Origin: Gamarada debralockiae
Taxonomy: Eukaryota; Ascomycota; Leotiomycetes; Helotiales; Hyphodiscaceae
NCBI GenBank assembly: GCA_002803225.1
Contig: NXFV01000747.1
Location: 1-35,022, forward strand
Direction: 5' to 3'
Length of the DNA stretch: 35,022 nucleotides
This document shows, piece by piece, positions 10,660 to 20,946 of the stretch (position 1 is the stretch's first letter; each line of letters begins with the position of its first letter). Below the pieces are notes generated by a model. It searched no databases, was not told the DNA's origin, and worked only from the letters and a program-made list of their open reading frames with translations. The translations under genes and the position numbers were made by a program.

Positions 10660-11891
10660 CGTGTTTTCGGGGTTCAGAAAGCAATCATCAGATATGAAGT
10701 GCAACTATCCACGTCCGCTAGGTGACTAGCTCGCAGATAAGGCTCGTCTTCGATGGTGGTTGGGGATTGTGTTTGTGAGACGAACGTGTTCTCAGGAACG
10801 GAAGCTCTAAAATTATCCCTGTCATCCCGAAATAGGCAGTGTTTCGAGGTGACCTCAACTTTCTCCTTTACAACAAATTCTTTGAATCCTCCGCTTCGTT
10901 AGTACGAGTGTCTAAAATTACAATTGATTGTTTCTCGATATCTTTGCCAGTAGCAACCCTATGAGGACCTAGAGCGCAAAGGTGACGGAAGAGTTGCTGA
11001 AGCTATGCATTCGAATCCAAAAGTAACGCCTTCACACTTCATTTCAATATCTATATTCATTTCAATGTGTTCGTTGCTCAATAGGAGCCAGTGACCATTG
11101 AGTTGTCCTTTCCTTCTTCATGAAACTCCTCCTCTTCAACCCCAAGTCTGTTAAGGCCTTTTCCTAAGGGTCGAGATGCCTGGGCCTGGGAATCACACCA
11201 GCACTATGTCGTATTCCAAGCTATCCTTCACTTCCAGCTGCAGGTTGCCCATAGTTGGTAAGAGCAAACCAAAATTGGGCGCGCGAACATGGGTGGGGGA
11301 GAGGGGGGCAAAAGACCTATTCTGGAGGTGTGCATAGTTGGCCAGCGTTGGTGCCCACAAGGCTGGAGGGTCATCGGTCCAACCCGATACCTGCAGAATG
11401 GAATGGCGATCAAGATTGAGACAAGAAAAGCAGATATGAAGCCCCGGAGTGATGCGTCGGTTTAGCATCTTTGTTATGTGCTGGTACATGCAAGTAAGAC
11501 GGAACACCTTTGGCCAAAAGAATTCCATTGCACTGCAGGACCAACTCTGCAAACAACGCATCGGTCACGAGATGCCGTCTGAGTCGAAAGTACATGCAGT
11601 CATCGATTCAACGTGGTTCAATGGGGACCAAAATTAGTTTCAATGAGTCGCAAGGCTTTTTTGAAGATTGGTGCTTTTCAGCCCAGCTGCATGCATGAAC
11701 TTTAGGCAGGGTGGCTGCCTTGCCCGTTGGACGGATTAGCAGACCGAGTACAGAGCCTCCCGCATATTTATATCGATGGGGATCCCTTATTTTCCACCCT
11801 CGGTTGGATGACGTTTTTAGTAACATTTGGAGGGAATTGAATTAGCGGAGGAAGTCAATTGCGACAGAGTCTAAGTCAGGGAGGTCCTACA
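10660..11891. other. Divergent intergenic region, coy1 / 548-aa gene
   Basis: About 1.2 kb between two divergently transcribed genes, so it should hold both promoters. Frames up to 122 codons (minus 11193-11561) overlap one another and show no domain. No RNA gene was seen. Confidence 0.45.
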
Positions 11892-13651
11892 ATGGCGACA
11901 GTCAATCAACGCCCTGGCACCTTCGTGCTCGAAGTTGCAGAGCTCGGGAAGGACGTTCTGTCAACCTTCACTCAATTTGTCCTATCCCGCAAAGTTGCCA
12001 ACGATCGGCTCGAAACTCTGTTAGCCAATATCTCCATCACCACATCGCTACTCGTCGAGCTCGGGTCCACAATCAACAAATACCAGAACGAGTACCACGT
12101 CAAGGATGAAATCACTCGGCCAATATGTCAAACCTGCAAGGAGGACTTTGAACAGCTTATTGCCATGTCCAAGACAGCCAAGGAGAAAGGTGGATGGATC
12201 ACGGAAAGCCCAGCAGGAGGCCAGCCCATCGCAACCGAAGTTGACCCTTGGTTTGTCTTCAATGTTACACTCGGCCAAGGAGAGAAGGCCAATCAATTTT
12301 GGTGGAGGTTGAATCTGACTCGTCAAACGCTTGATGCTCTTAATGACACGATCAAGTATAAAGTGCTCAAGGCATTGAATGAACAGTAAGCTTTATACGC
12401 TTCGATCAAATGGAGGGATCGCTGATTGCCTTTTTAGGAACCGTCTCGAGCCCAAGCAAGTTGAGGAACTTAAGAATTTGACAACACTCGTTCCGCGCAT
12501 GGTGCAAACTCTCGAAAGGACCGAGAAAGAGAGGAAGGAGCGTTTGGCGTTGGAAGAGAAGAAAGAGAAGGGAAAGGAGGCTCCAAAGACTGTCAAGAGC
12601 AGCAGGAAGCGACCCGATGTGGGAGAGAAGGATGACTTTGCCGAGTTCATTGAGAAAGCAGAGGCAGATGCCTTAAGTGAGGATACAATTATCGACGTTG
12701 ACAAAGACACTCAAGTTCCGGACAAGAAGAAAAAGAAGCAAGTCAAGTTCGCAGAGGATGATGACCTTAGCAGCGTCTCCTCATTTGAACCACGTGAAAG
12801 GTAAGCCCCTTCCACATTTCGCGTCCAGGTGCGTATGAAAACAACTAACACTTCACACTAGGCACTTCTACGACGACACCAAAGTCATCTACGAAGAATG
12901 GCTCCTCTCCTACCACGCGCTCAGATCCGTCGTCCGGCGAAGCTGGGGCCTCCTCGGTCTCAAACTCAAAGAATACGACGAAGAGACAGAATACTGGAAC
13001 ATCGAACCCGAACTTCGTTCCCAAGGCGAACTCCAATCCGCTCTCAAAAACGCTACCTCCTCCATGACCGACGCCAAATACAGAGCTTCAGTCGACAAAG
13101 CTATCAAAGCTTTCCCGAAACATGCGCGAGATTTGATCGACTGGTTGATCGAAGACCGCACGGAAGCAACGAACAATGAGAAGTACATTCGCCAGTGGTC
13201 TGTAACAGCCGTTCGCCCAAAAGAGAAACACGTCTACCGCTCTGGCAAGAAATTGGTCAAGTCTGTGAAAGGCTCTGACTGGCTTATCATGATCAAGGGC
13301 GAGACAGTCGGCAAAGTCAAGAGGACACGTCCAGACCGCTATGACGACCCCTGGAGGAAGCCTCGACCACGACGATACTACCCGGGCAAGTATGAAAGGT
13401 TCGATGAGCGGGAGTACAACAGGCATAGACCACATTATAATGAGTACGACGAGTATATTCCCAGGCCTCCTGTGAGGGTTATGGATGAACGACGGTATGC
13501 TAGGGAAGAGGATGATAGTGAGGAGGAGGACCCACTTGATGAAGGGTTCAGGTCTGGTATGATTAATGTGGGGATGTTTTCGAGTCGGGAGGATGCGGAG
13601 GAGAGGATTGATAAGATTTTGGATGATATGGCCGTCCAGCCCAAAGCCTGA
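11892..13651 (+). CDS. Uncharacterised charged protein (548 aa, three exons)
   Basis: The exon model is 11892..12385, 12438..12800, 12862..13651. The introns are 52 and 61 nt (donors GTAAGC), and all phases close cleanly. I do not recognise a named family. Residues 1-165 are predicted helical with alternating hydrophobics (FVLEVAELGKDVLSTFTQF), resembling the helical N-terminal domains found at the front of many fungal signalling proteins. Residues of about 170-285 are Lys/Glu rich and include KKKKKQVKF, a candidate nuclear localisation signal next to an acidic patch. A folded segment (FYDDTKVIYEEWLLSYHALR) follows, then an Arg/Tyr/Pro-rich stretch of about 60 residues around RPRRYYPGKYERFDEREY, an acidic EEDDSEEEDP patch, and a final helix. 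Composition suggests a nuclear or RNA/protein-scaffold role, but that is inference. Confidence 0.85.
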
Positions 13652-14676
13652 TATGACAACCACGAACAGGCAACAGGAAGGGGGATTCGGAAGCCTCGAC
13701 AGCAGAGATTGCTACTATGCCGCTCATTTTGGGGGATTGTATTCGCTTGGTTTTCCGGGTTTTTGTTTAATGACTCCTGTACGGCGGATTTTGTCTTTTG
13801 AAGCAATTTGTCCTCGACCACGAGCAGTGTTTTGTTTGCTGTAACAAACTTACGATTTTGATGTACGACTTACGACTTACGACTGATGAACACTCATTTG
13901 TATCTCTATTCACAGTAGCTAGTTACAATTCAAGGGAAGATCAACTCCCTCTACTTGGACACATCGCAGCCTAAGTATAAATGTTTCTCTGATAGAGAAA
14001 GTTGGTGAATTCAATACGATGAAGAGTAGGTGAAGCAGGCGCAAGCAACATCCGGGAAACGACAAAGTTAGACGATGTGAGTCAGTGGCTTTATTTCGTA
14101 ACGTAAGATTAGATATTGTTTGATTAGAAGAATATGCATGTTGCTTGGGCATTAATTTAATCACAACGACAATGAGAAGAGCAACTTGGATTTCTTTTTT
14201 CATCCCTTGTGAACATTTTCAGTCTGTCCTGGATATTGCTTGTCCGTCGCAGTTCCTCATACTGCAACCATGAACCCCAAATCCGAGCGACGGAAGACAA
14301 GATGCATGTTGCATCTTCACAGTGATATTGGGTAGCGAGAACAGGTCTTGGAGATCATTTTGCGGTGCGGGGATCCGAAACTACAAAACCCGGATCAGAT
14401 CGAAGCATGTTGATTGTCCAGTTGATCTGGTGAGGATAGTCAAATGATATCAAATGAGTTGTAGCATTCCGAATTTCCAGAAGCACGACGATGCTCCTGG
14501 CCTTGGTCCCTCCTACTCTACCACGGTCAATACCTCTGAATAAGGTGAAGTCGATGGGCAAAATGAAATTCAGAATCCACCCTAGACTGAAGCTAGGAGC
14601 ATGAATAAATAGTGACGTTTTAATAATCCCCTCCTGTTGTATTTTGTACATCTTTATGAAATATACATCAATAATC
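13652..14676. other. Convergent 3' intergenic region
   Basis: About 1 kb between the stops of the 548-aa gene (plus) and the PPR gene (minus). It should contain both 3' UTRs. A micro-tandem of the 7-mer ACTTACG lies around 13865-13885. Small frames have no support. Confidence 0.45.
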
Positions 14677-17337
14677 CTACAACATCTCCAACTCAGCAGC
14701 CAGTCTCCAAAAGCGCTGTTGGCCCTCCTTCCCCCTCATCTCATGATCTGGTCTCGGGCCCCCCGTATCAGCCTTAACATTCGCAACAAACGACCTCGCA
14801 ACAGCCCATTCATCATTCTGCACCAGCGAAGTAAGTAACACCTGTCTTGTAACCCAACTCGCATGGCTCCCTCCACTTTCCAGCTTGCCCAGAACCCTCA
14901 TTGCAGCAGTTGTATCGCCAGCCCTAGCATATCCCTCAATAACTCTGTCCCAGAAAATGTTGTCTACGCCACCGACTTCCATTCTGGCGCGCTCAATGAT
15001 ATTCCTGACTGCATCGAGATCGGCGGGTTCTCGTGCGAAGTAGTGGTTTACGAGCATGGTGTAGATGTAGGCTGTGGGCGATATGCCTTGGTTGGCCATG
15101 TGTTCCATCACAGCGTTCACGACTGTCAGATCACCGCTCATGCTTTGGAGTAGTTGGTAGATCATCTTGCCGTAAGTATGGAGATTGGCTTTTATGCCTG
15201 CTCCTTCCATTTCGGAGAAGATGTTGTCCGTGATTTCTTTCTGCTCTTCTGGCGTAAGTTCATCGGAATAACGGAAGGTCTCGTCCAGGATTGTGGTGAA
15301 GGTCCCAACGTCGGCTTCGATTCCCTCCTTTTGCATCTGCTTGAGAAGCGCCATTGCCTCCTTACTATGCCCGTCTCGAATTAGAGGCGTTAAAAGAGTG
15401 TTGTAGGTTATGACATTGGGGTGGATGTCAAATTTAGAGGCCCAGGCAAGGACATGATGCGCTGCTTCGGGTTGATGCTTGCGGAGCAGACCAGCTACTG
15501 CGGCGTTGACGGTCTCAATCGTGGGCTTGACAGCTTTGAGTGTGGGTTGTATGATGGCCCCCTTCTTCTTAGATCCTTTCTTTTTTGGATCATCAGGCGC
15601 CTTTGTATTTGCGGCGACCCATAGGCGACCCATCTCGTCCAGAGCATTCATAGCTTTGTCGACCTTGTGGCATTCAATGAGCCCACTGATTCGAGTCGTC
15701 CAGCACACCACGTCCGGCTGAACGCCTAGATGTAGCATTTTCATCCAGACGTCTTCCAGTGCCTTGTAATCTCGACATGCTTTGCAGCCGTTCATCATCG
15801 AATCCCAAGTTCTGAGATTTGGAGAAAGACCACTCTTGACCATATGATTCCACACTTCGATGGCACGGTTTGCCTGACGAAGTGCCATATAGATCATAAT
15901 GAAGTAATTGCACAGCTCGACAGTCAAAGTGCCAGGTCGTGGCTTACTCACGGACTCAGAACCATCCTCGTTCATAACGAAAGATTCATTGGCGACTGGA
16001 AAATGGAGGGCGTCCGACCAGAGCTTGTCTACCTGAGGAACATCTCGTCTACCCATTGCATCGTAAAGTCTCTTGCTGATGGAGCTGAGATCCGTCCGAA
16101 TTGAGGAAGACAACGATCTCGACTCTGACATTGATTTGAACTTTGGCGATGTCCTCGAATCTGAAAATGACCTTGGTCCCGGTCCATCTTCAATAAGTGT
16201 GGTTTGCAAATTAGACGCAACTTCCTTCGTCCTGGTGGCCGATTCCTCGAGAAATTTACTAACAGAGGGCGGTACATATCCCACCCTAGCCAGTTTCTCC
16301 ACGTCAATACCACGAAGGGATATCGCTACACCTAGTGAAGATATCAACGGTGATGCTTCTTGCACCACAGCTTTGTCTGCAATTGATTCTTTTGTAAGAA
16401 GGGCGAAGGTGGTGACCGCGACGACTGCTACATTGTACTGAAAGCGGAGAGGAAACATAGGGGCAAACTGCCCAAAGAGCCCCTGAACCCCAAGCTTTCT
16501 ATAGATTTGAATGGCGTAGTTGGCGGAAATAGAAGGTATGTGCGACCAATCGTAGGGAGAGCCCTCAGGAGGGTAATCATGTTCCTTTCCAATCTGACGA
16601 AAAACAACATTCCAAGCACCAACAACGTCCGCGGTGACTCGTTCTTTATGTGCAGGGTCTTCCGGCGAGGATTGATCCAGTTTTATGAGACTCTCAAGTA
16701 GGACAAGCATGATGTCAACCCACTCCGGAGAATGAAGGCATCCCAACTGCGAGTAAACTTTTGAGAACTGCGTAACTGTAGGCAGGTCCAGAGAGAATGG
16801 ATCCATACGTTTCGCCGTAACTATCCTCCTGGCCAAAGCGGTTTTGGTATAATGCAAATTCCCTGGTAGTGTCCTCTGATCAATTGACCCTTTCCTCCAA
16901 GCTTCCGTTCCAAAATGCTCCACGAAAAATTTCCAAGCCTCCCCAACCGAGCAGCTTTTGTCCGCAAGCATCTTCCGCAGAGTATCTGCATGTATGTATG
17001 GCTGCATTGATGTGATGGGTTGTTGAATTTCCTTTGCTTCCTTTAAACTCTCTTCGAAGAGGGCTTCGAGTTGATCTCCATCGTTCCAGCGACTGGGCTG
17101 ACGAGGGATCTGTTTCCTCCTCTCGGGAATAGATCCAACCCCAACATATCGTTTCTTCTTTCCATTCTCCACATCCCCTAAATTCAAAAGATCCTCCCTC
17201 GACTTCTCATCTGTTATGGTTGGTGGATTGTCGCTGAGCGAAATGAAGGTGGCTCTTGGACGCCATTGAACGACTTTGTGCAATCGATTCCGGCTGAGGG
17301 TTTGGCGACATGTTAAACAGATATGAGAGGAATTCAT
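14677..17337 (-). CDS. Mitochondrial pentatricopeptide repeat (PPR) protein (886 aa)
   Basis: A single uninterrupted exon. The start is the ATG at 17337 (MNSSHICLTCRQTLSRNRL). The open frame extends upstream to about 17445 but only from a TTG, so the ATG is preferred. The N-terminus is Arg/Ser rich and nearly free of acids, as in a mitochondrial presequence. Residues of about 450-860 hold repeated helix pairs of PPR type, for example TWDSMMNGCKACRDYKALED, then QPDVVCWTTRISGLIE, HPNVITYNTLLTPLIRDGH and ADVGTFTTILDETFRY. PPR proteins bind single-stranded organelle RNA and control its stability, processing or translation. The target RNA cannot be read from sequence, and I cannot match it securely to a named fungal member such as Cya5. 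It shares a 138-bp divergent promoter with the acid phosphatase gene. Confidence 0.9.
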   Translation of the reverse strand: MNSSHICLTCRQTLSRNRLHKVVQWRPRATFISLSDNPPTITDEKSREDLLNLGDVENGKKKRYVGVGSIPERRKQIPRQPSRWNDGDQLEALFEESLKEAKEIQQPITSMQPYIHADTLRKMLADKSCSVGEAWKFFVEHFGTEAWRKGSIDQRTLPGNLHYTKTALARRIVTAKRMDPFSLDLPTVTQFSKVYSQLGCLHSPEWVDIMLVLLESLIKLDQSSPEDPAHKERVTADVVGAWNVVFRQIGKEHDYPPEGSPYDWSHIPSISANYAIQIYRKLGVQGLFGQFAPMFPLRFQYNVAVVAVTTFALLTKESIADKAVVQEASPLISSLGVAISLRGIDVEKLARVGYVPPSVSKFLEESATRTKEVASNLQTTLIEDGPGPRSFSDSRTSPKFKSMSESRSLSSSIRTDLSSISKRLYDAMGRRDVPQVDKLWSDALHFPVANESFVMNEDGSESVSKPRPGTLTVELCNYFIMIYMALRQANRAIEVWNHMVKSGLSPNLRTWDSMMNGCKACRDYKALEDVWMKMLHLGVQPDVVCWTTRISGLIECHKVDKAMNALDEMGRLWVAANTKAPDDPKKKGSKKKGAIIQPTLKAVKPTIETVNAAVAGLLRKHQPEAAHHVLAWASKFDIHPNVITYNTLLTPLIRDGHSKEAMALLKQMQKEGIEADVGTFTTILDETFRYSDELTPEEQKEITDNIFSEMEGAGIKANLHTYGKMIYQLLQSMSGDLTVVNAVMEHMANQGISPTAYIYTMLVNHYFAREPADLDAVRNIIERARMEVGGVDNIFWDRVIEGYARAGDTTAAMRVLGKLESGGSHASWVTRQVLLTSLVQNDEWAVARSFVANVKADTGGPRPDHEMRGKEGQQRFWRLAAELEML

Positions 17338-17475
17338 CCCCCTCGATGGCCGAGAATTTGGGTGTCGCTTGGGAGGATTGGCGGATTTGTTATATGGAGG
17401 TAGTGAAGTTACGAATTTAAAGTTGCCCCCTGCAAACTTTGTCAAAGCTCCAGAGCGGCTTCGGCGGGACCAGAT
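17338..17475. promoter_or_regulatory. 138-bp bidirectional promoter, PPR / acid phosphatase
   Basis: The start codons of the minus-strand PPR gene (17337) and the plus-strand phosphatase gene (17476) are only 138 bases apart and face away from each other, so both promoters and 5' UTRs must overlap. No TATA box is evident. If the phosphatase starts at its second ATG (17569), the gap is about 230 bases. Confidence 0.6.
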
Positions 17476-19213
17476 ATGACGTTTCCCCCACAGCTTCCCC
17501 TAAACACTAACACCTCCCAACCACTTTCCTCCGAACAGATCGTCAGTTACTCTGGTCCAACAGCAGATATGACGACTCTTCAGCCACGGGGACCGTACTC
17601 CCAGGAAGAGCTCAAGAAGCTCTATCCAGAAGGTCTAGAATTACAACTTGTTCAAATCCTCCTCCGCCATGGTGAACGAAGTCCTGTTTCCGCCAGATTT
17701 CAAAATGCAGGTCTAGGTGCATTCTGGCCATACTGTGCTGTAGCCCGGCAGATGGTCAGCTCAACAATGGAGGCCAATGAGGCAAAATGGACTCCTCTTC
17801 AATGGAGAAGAAGATTGGAAACGTTTGGAAGTGATGATGGGCCTGTCATAGCTGCTGGACCCCGCGGGGAGGTGGATGCTATCTGCAATTTGGGAGAGTT
17901 GACGGATAAGGGAAGGGAAACTACCTGGAACTTGGGCCGACGTCTCCGACATCTATACGTTGATCAATTGCACTTCATGCCTTCGATGATCGATAACGTC
18001 GATATGATCTATTTACGAGCAACGCCTATACCGCGAGCTCTCGAATCTCTTCAACAAACGTTCTGGGGCATGTACCCTTCCCAAACTAGAGCTGCGTCTT
18101 TCCCTCCTGTTACGATTGTTACAAGAGCTCCGGCAGATGAGACCCTGTTCCCAAATGACGGAAACTGCAGGCGATTTGCCCAGTTGTCACGAGCATTTGC
18201 CCAGAGAACCGCGGATCGGTGGAACAGCACCTCAGAAATGGATTATTTGAATAAGTTGATCTCAAAGTGGATGCCAGAGACTAGCAAGAGAGTAGCTGTG
18301 GATTCACACCCCCGGCTTTCAGGAATCATGGATACGATCAATTCTACACTTGCTCATGGCCCGGAGACCAGGCTACCGAAGGAATTCTACGATCCTAAGG
18401 CCCTAGCAATTATCGAGAAGATCGGCGTGGAAGAATGGTTCAGTGGATATCAAGAGTCTCAGGAGTATCGGGCTCTCGGAATTGGTGGCCTAATGGGAGA
18501 TATCGTCACAAGGATGGTAGGCAGTGTGGAGCATAATGGTAATGATGGATCAATCGAAGTTGGAGGCAAAGATGGATATCTCGGAGACGGAAAGGGCAAG
18601 GCAATCAAGCTGGCACTGAGCGGATGCCACGATACAACACTCGCTGCTGTACTTGCTAGTCTCGGAGCTTTCCAAGGAGAGGCATGGCCGCCGTATACGA
18701 GTCACATTGCACTAGAGCTGTTCCGAAAAGGCGGCGTGGAGAGTATGCAAGTGGGAGCGAAGCGCACGCTTGAAGAGACAAGCCCCGTAGAAACTGGCAA
18801 TCCGAAAGTTAGAAAAGCCTGGTTTGGAGGCATGTTTGGTGGTACCCGTGAGAGCAATGGAGACCGGAATGAGACCAAGCCGCTAGGAATCGCAAGAAAG
18901 AGGAGCGAGGAGCTTTCTGAAACCGAAAAGTCAAAGCTCGATGGATATTTTGTGAGGATACGATACAACGACAGAGTCATGAACGTTCCAGGATGCAAAC
19001 CGGCTGGCAAACATCTTGATGGCGATGAGTCGTTCTGTACTTTGGTAAGACATTCCCATTGCGCGGCCGTATATCTCTTATACTAATAAACTACCATAGG
19101 CGGCGTTCAAGGCCATCGTAGACAAGTACACTCCATCACACTGGAAAATGGCTTGTCTCAGCAACATGGAAGAGACAGCATTCCCCGAGAAGCCCGAGCC
19201 TTCTGGATACTAG
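17476..19213 (+). CDS. Histidine acid phosphatase family protein (560 aa, two exons)
   Basis: The exon model is 17476..19044 and 19100..19213. The 55-nt intron has donor GTAAGA, a TACTAAT branch site and acceptor TAG; without splicing the frame stops soon after 19044. RHGERSP at residues 64-70 is the branch-2 histidine phosphatase signature with the nucleophilic His, and SGCHDTT carries the His-Asp pair at 385-386 that includes the proton donor. There is no signal peptide, so unlike secreted phytases and Pho5-type enzymes it is likely intracellular, closer to the ACP6-like type. A Gly/Lys/Arg-rich linker of about 50 residues near 440-490 is unusual. The C-terminus from exon 2 (AAFKAIVDKYTPSHWKMAC) is typical of the family. 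An alternative start is Met32. The substrate is unknown. Confidence 0.92.
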
Positions 19214-19439
19214 ATCTCTCTGTAAAGAACGCATTACGTTCAAATCAATGGAGCATGGCGTTCGAATTGAGTACATAAACATGATTGGGCGAGCTTTTTA
19301 AGTTTCAAGGAAGCATTTAGATAGAGCAGAATGATCATCGATTCTAATGTCTCCCAACCATCTTATCTATTGAAGACGTATGCCCTGGGTATCAAATCTT
19401 CGAAAGTAACTAACGAGATCTATCTCAAATCTTGTAGTC

Positions 19440-20508
19440 TTACAACCGTGATTGGCTTAGCGAACTGCCTATCTTCTTCTTGCCTTCAATGACAACGCCA
19501 AGTCCAGAACCTGCATCCAGAGCTTTGCCTGATTTCGCAATAAAGGATTCGTCGCCTGAGAATTTCCTGTATCATATTGGTCAATACACCCAACACTTAC
19601 AAACAGAACCAGGAAAACTCACCATCCTCTCTCCTCCCCACCACTCAAAAAACTACAATCCCCATTAACAGTACACTCCCATCCACCCCCTACTCCCCTT
19701 CCATTTCTCCAATCCACCTTAGGAATCTCGGTCTCAGGACCGTTCCACTCCCCCACACCATCCTGTGTGCCCTTTTCCTTCCTAACAAAGGTGCTCACCC
19801 CACAAGTAAAAGGTCTAAAATCCTCCTCTCCCACATCACTTGGCATACGTCCCGTCAACACCCTCCCAATCGCAATCAGCGTCGCCGCATGCGTGCACAG
19901 ACATATCGCCCTGACCCCCTCCTGATCACTCTTCTCGATAATCTTATGCAGCGCATAAGCGGCGCGATCATGAAGCTCCTCTATCCGTTCCCCACTAACG
20001 CTGGGCTTGATTGCTGGTATGTAGGTGGCATCGTATTGGGGGAATAGGGCCTTGAGGAGAGGGGGCTCCGCCGGGGAAGGGTGGTCGAAGCGTGCTGTTC
20101 CGTACCATTCGCCTATGCCATTTTCGCCGCGGATGACCTTTGTGTGAGGGTCTGAAGTGGAAGGGGAGAGAGCGGTGACGGAGGGCGAGATCGTTTGGAT
20201 GCAGCGGTAGAAGGGGGAACTGTAGAAGCGTTGGATTGGAGGTTGGAGGGTGGATAGGCGGGAGGCGAGCTCGTGGGATTGGGTGACGCCGTAGCCAGCT
20301 AGGGCTGGGTCTGAGGGGATTCCGGTTGGGGAGGGGATGCTGGCTGAGTATTCTCCGGTCTTGGGGTCAACGACCCAGTTGGATCGGAACTGTAGGTTGT
20401 GTCAGTTTTGGAGATGTCCGATGGGGCAATTTAGTGAGGAGGAGAGTTGAGAAGGGTAGGGGCTGAGCTTACACCATGGCGGGTCACATAAATGACTTCT
20501 AGACTCAT
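19440..20508 (-). CDS. Histidine phosphatase (PGM-fold) protein, Tfc7-like (309 aa)
   Basis: The exon model is complement(19440..19566, 19623..20389, 20473..20508). The introns are 56 and 83 nt. Exon 1 encodes only 12 codons, MSLEVIYVTRHG, and the splice to FRSNWVVDPKTG rebuilds the conserved RHGFRSNW box. Later come FYSSPFYRCIQT (the branch-1 arginine/phosphate pocket region), ENGIGEWYGTA and CLCTHAATLIAIGR with the second catalytic-type His. This is the fungal phosphoglycerate-mutase-like group that includes the N-terminal domain of TFIIIC subunit tau55 (Tfc7), which binds RNA polymerase III promoters. Whether this protein is a TFIIIC subunit or a free phosphatase cannot be decided from sequence alone. 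It is convergent with the acid phosphatase gene, with stops about 225 bases apart. Confidence 0.88.
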
Positions 20509-20946
20509 GGTTGTGTTTTCCTGAAGTTATTCGGGTAGATTTGTGAGATATCGAAATTTCGGTTAAGCCGAGGTTTGATAAGAGATTCATGGGGAGGGGC
20601 ACGAAAGTTAAATAATCGAGACTTCTTGTTACAGAATGAATTTACTGTCTGCTGACTGCCAAATTGATTCATGTGTCTAAATAATCTGATTTATGTCCCG
20701 GCCCATATATAAGGAAGCAGGGACAGATTATTCATCAATTCAACTGACGGTCTCAGAGATAGTGATTCTTTGTATGACTGGTGAGTTTGTGGTATTACAA
20801 TGCACCAGCTTGTGCCCGGTTCTTACTGTACAAGGTGATCTCATCCATTCTGTACATGCCACATCTTTCACAGCTTCAAATCATTACACTTATACGCCCA
20901 GCCATGCATCTCCCGCCCACACATCAAAGCAGGGCAACGCTCAATC
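20509..20946. other. Intergenic region between Tfc7-like gene and mss51
   Basis: About 440 bases, AT-rich. It holds the promoter of the Tfc7-like gene and the 3' UTR of mss51, which lie in tandem on the minus strand. No other feature was seen. Confidence 0.5.

Noticed and set aside
13088..13663. 191-codon minus-strand frame
   Set aside because: Fully antisense to the third exon of the 548-aa gene, whose splice phases and composition are convincing.
17338..17445. N-terminal extension of the PPR protein
   Set aside because: Reached only through a TTG; the first ATG at 17337 gives a good mitochondrial presequence.
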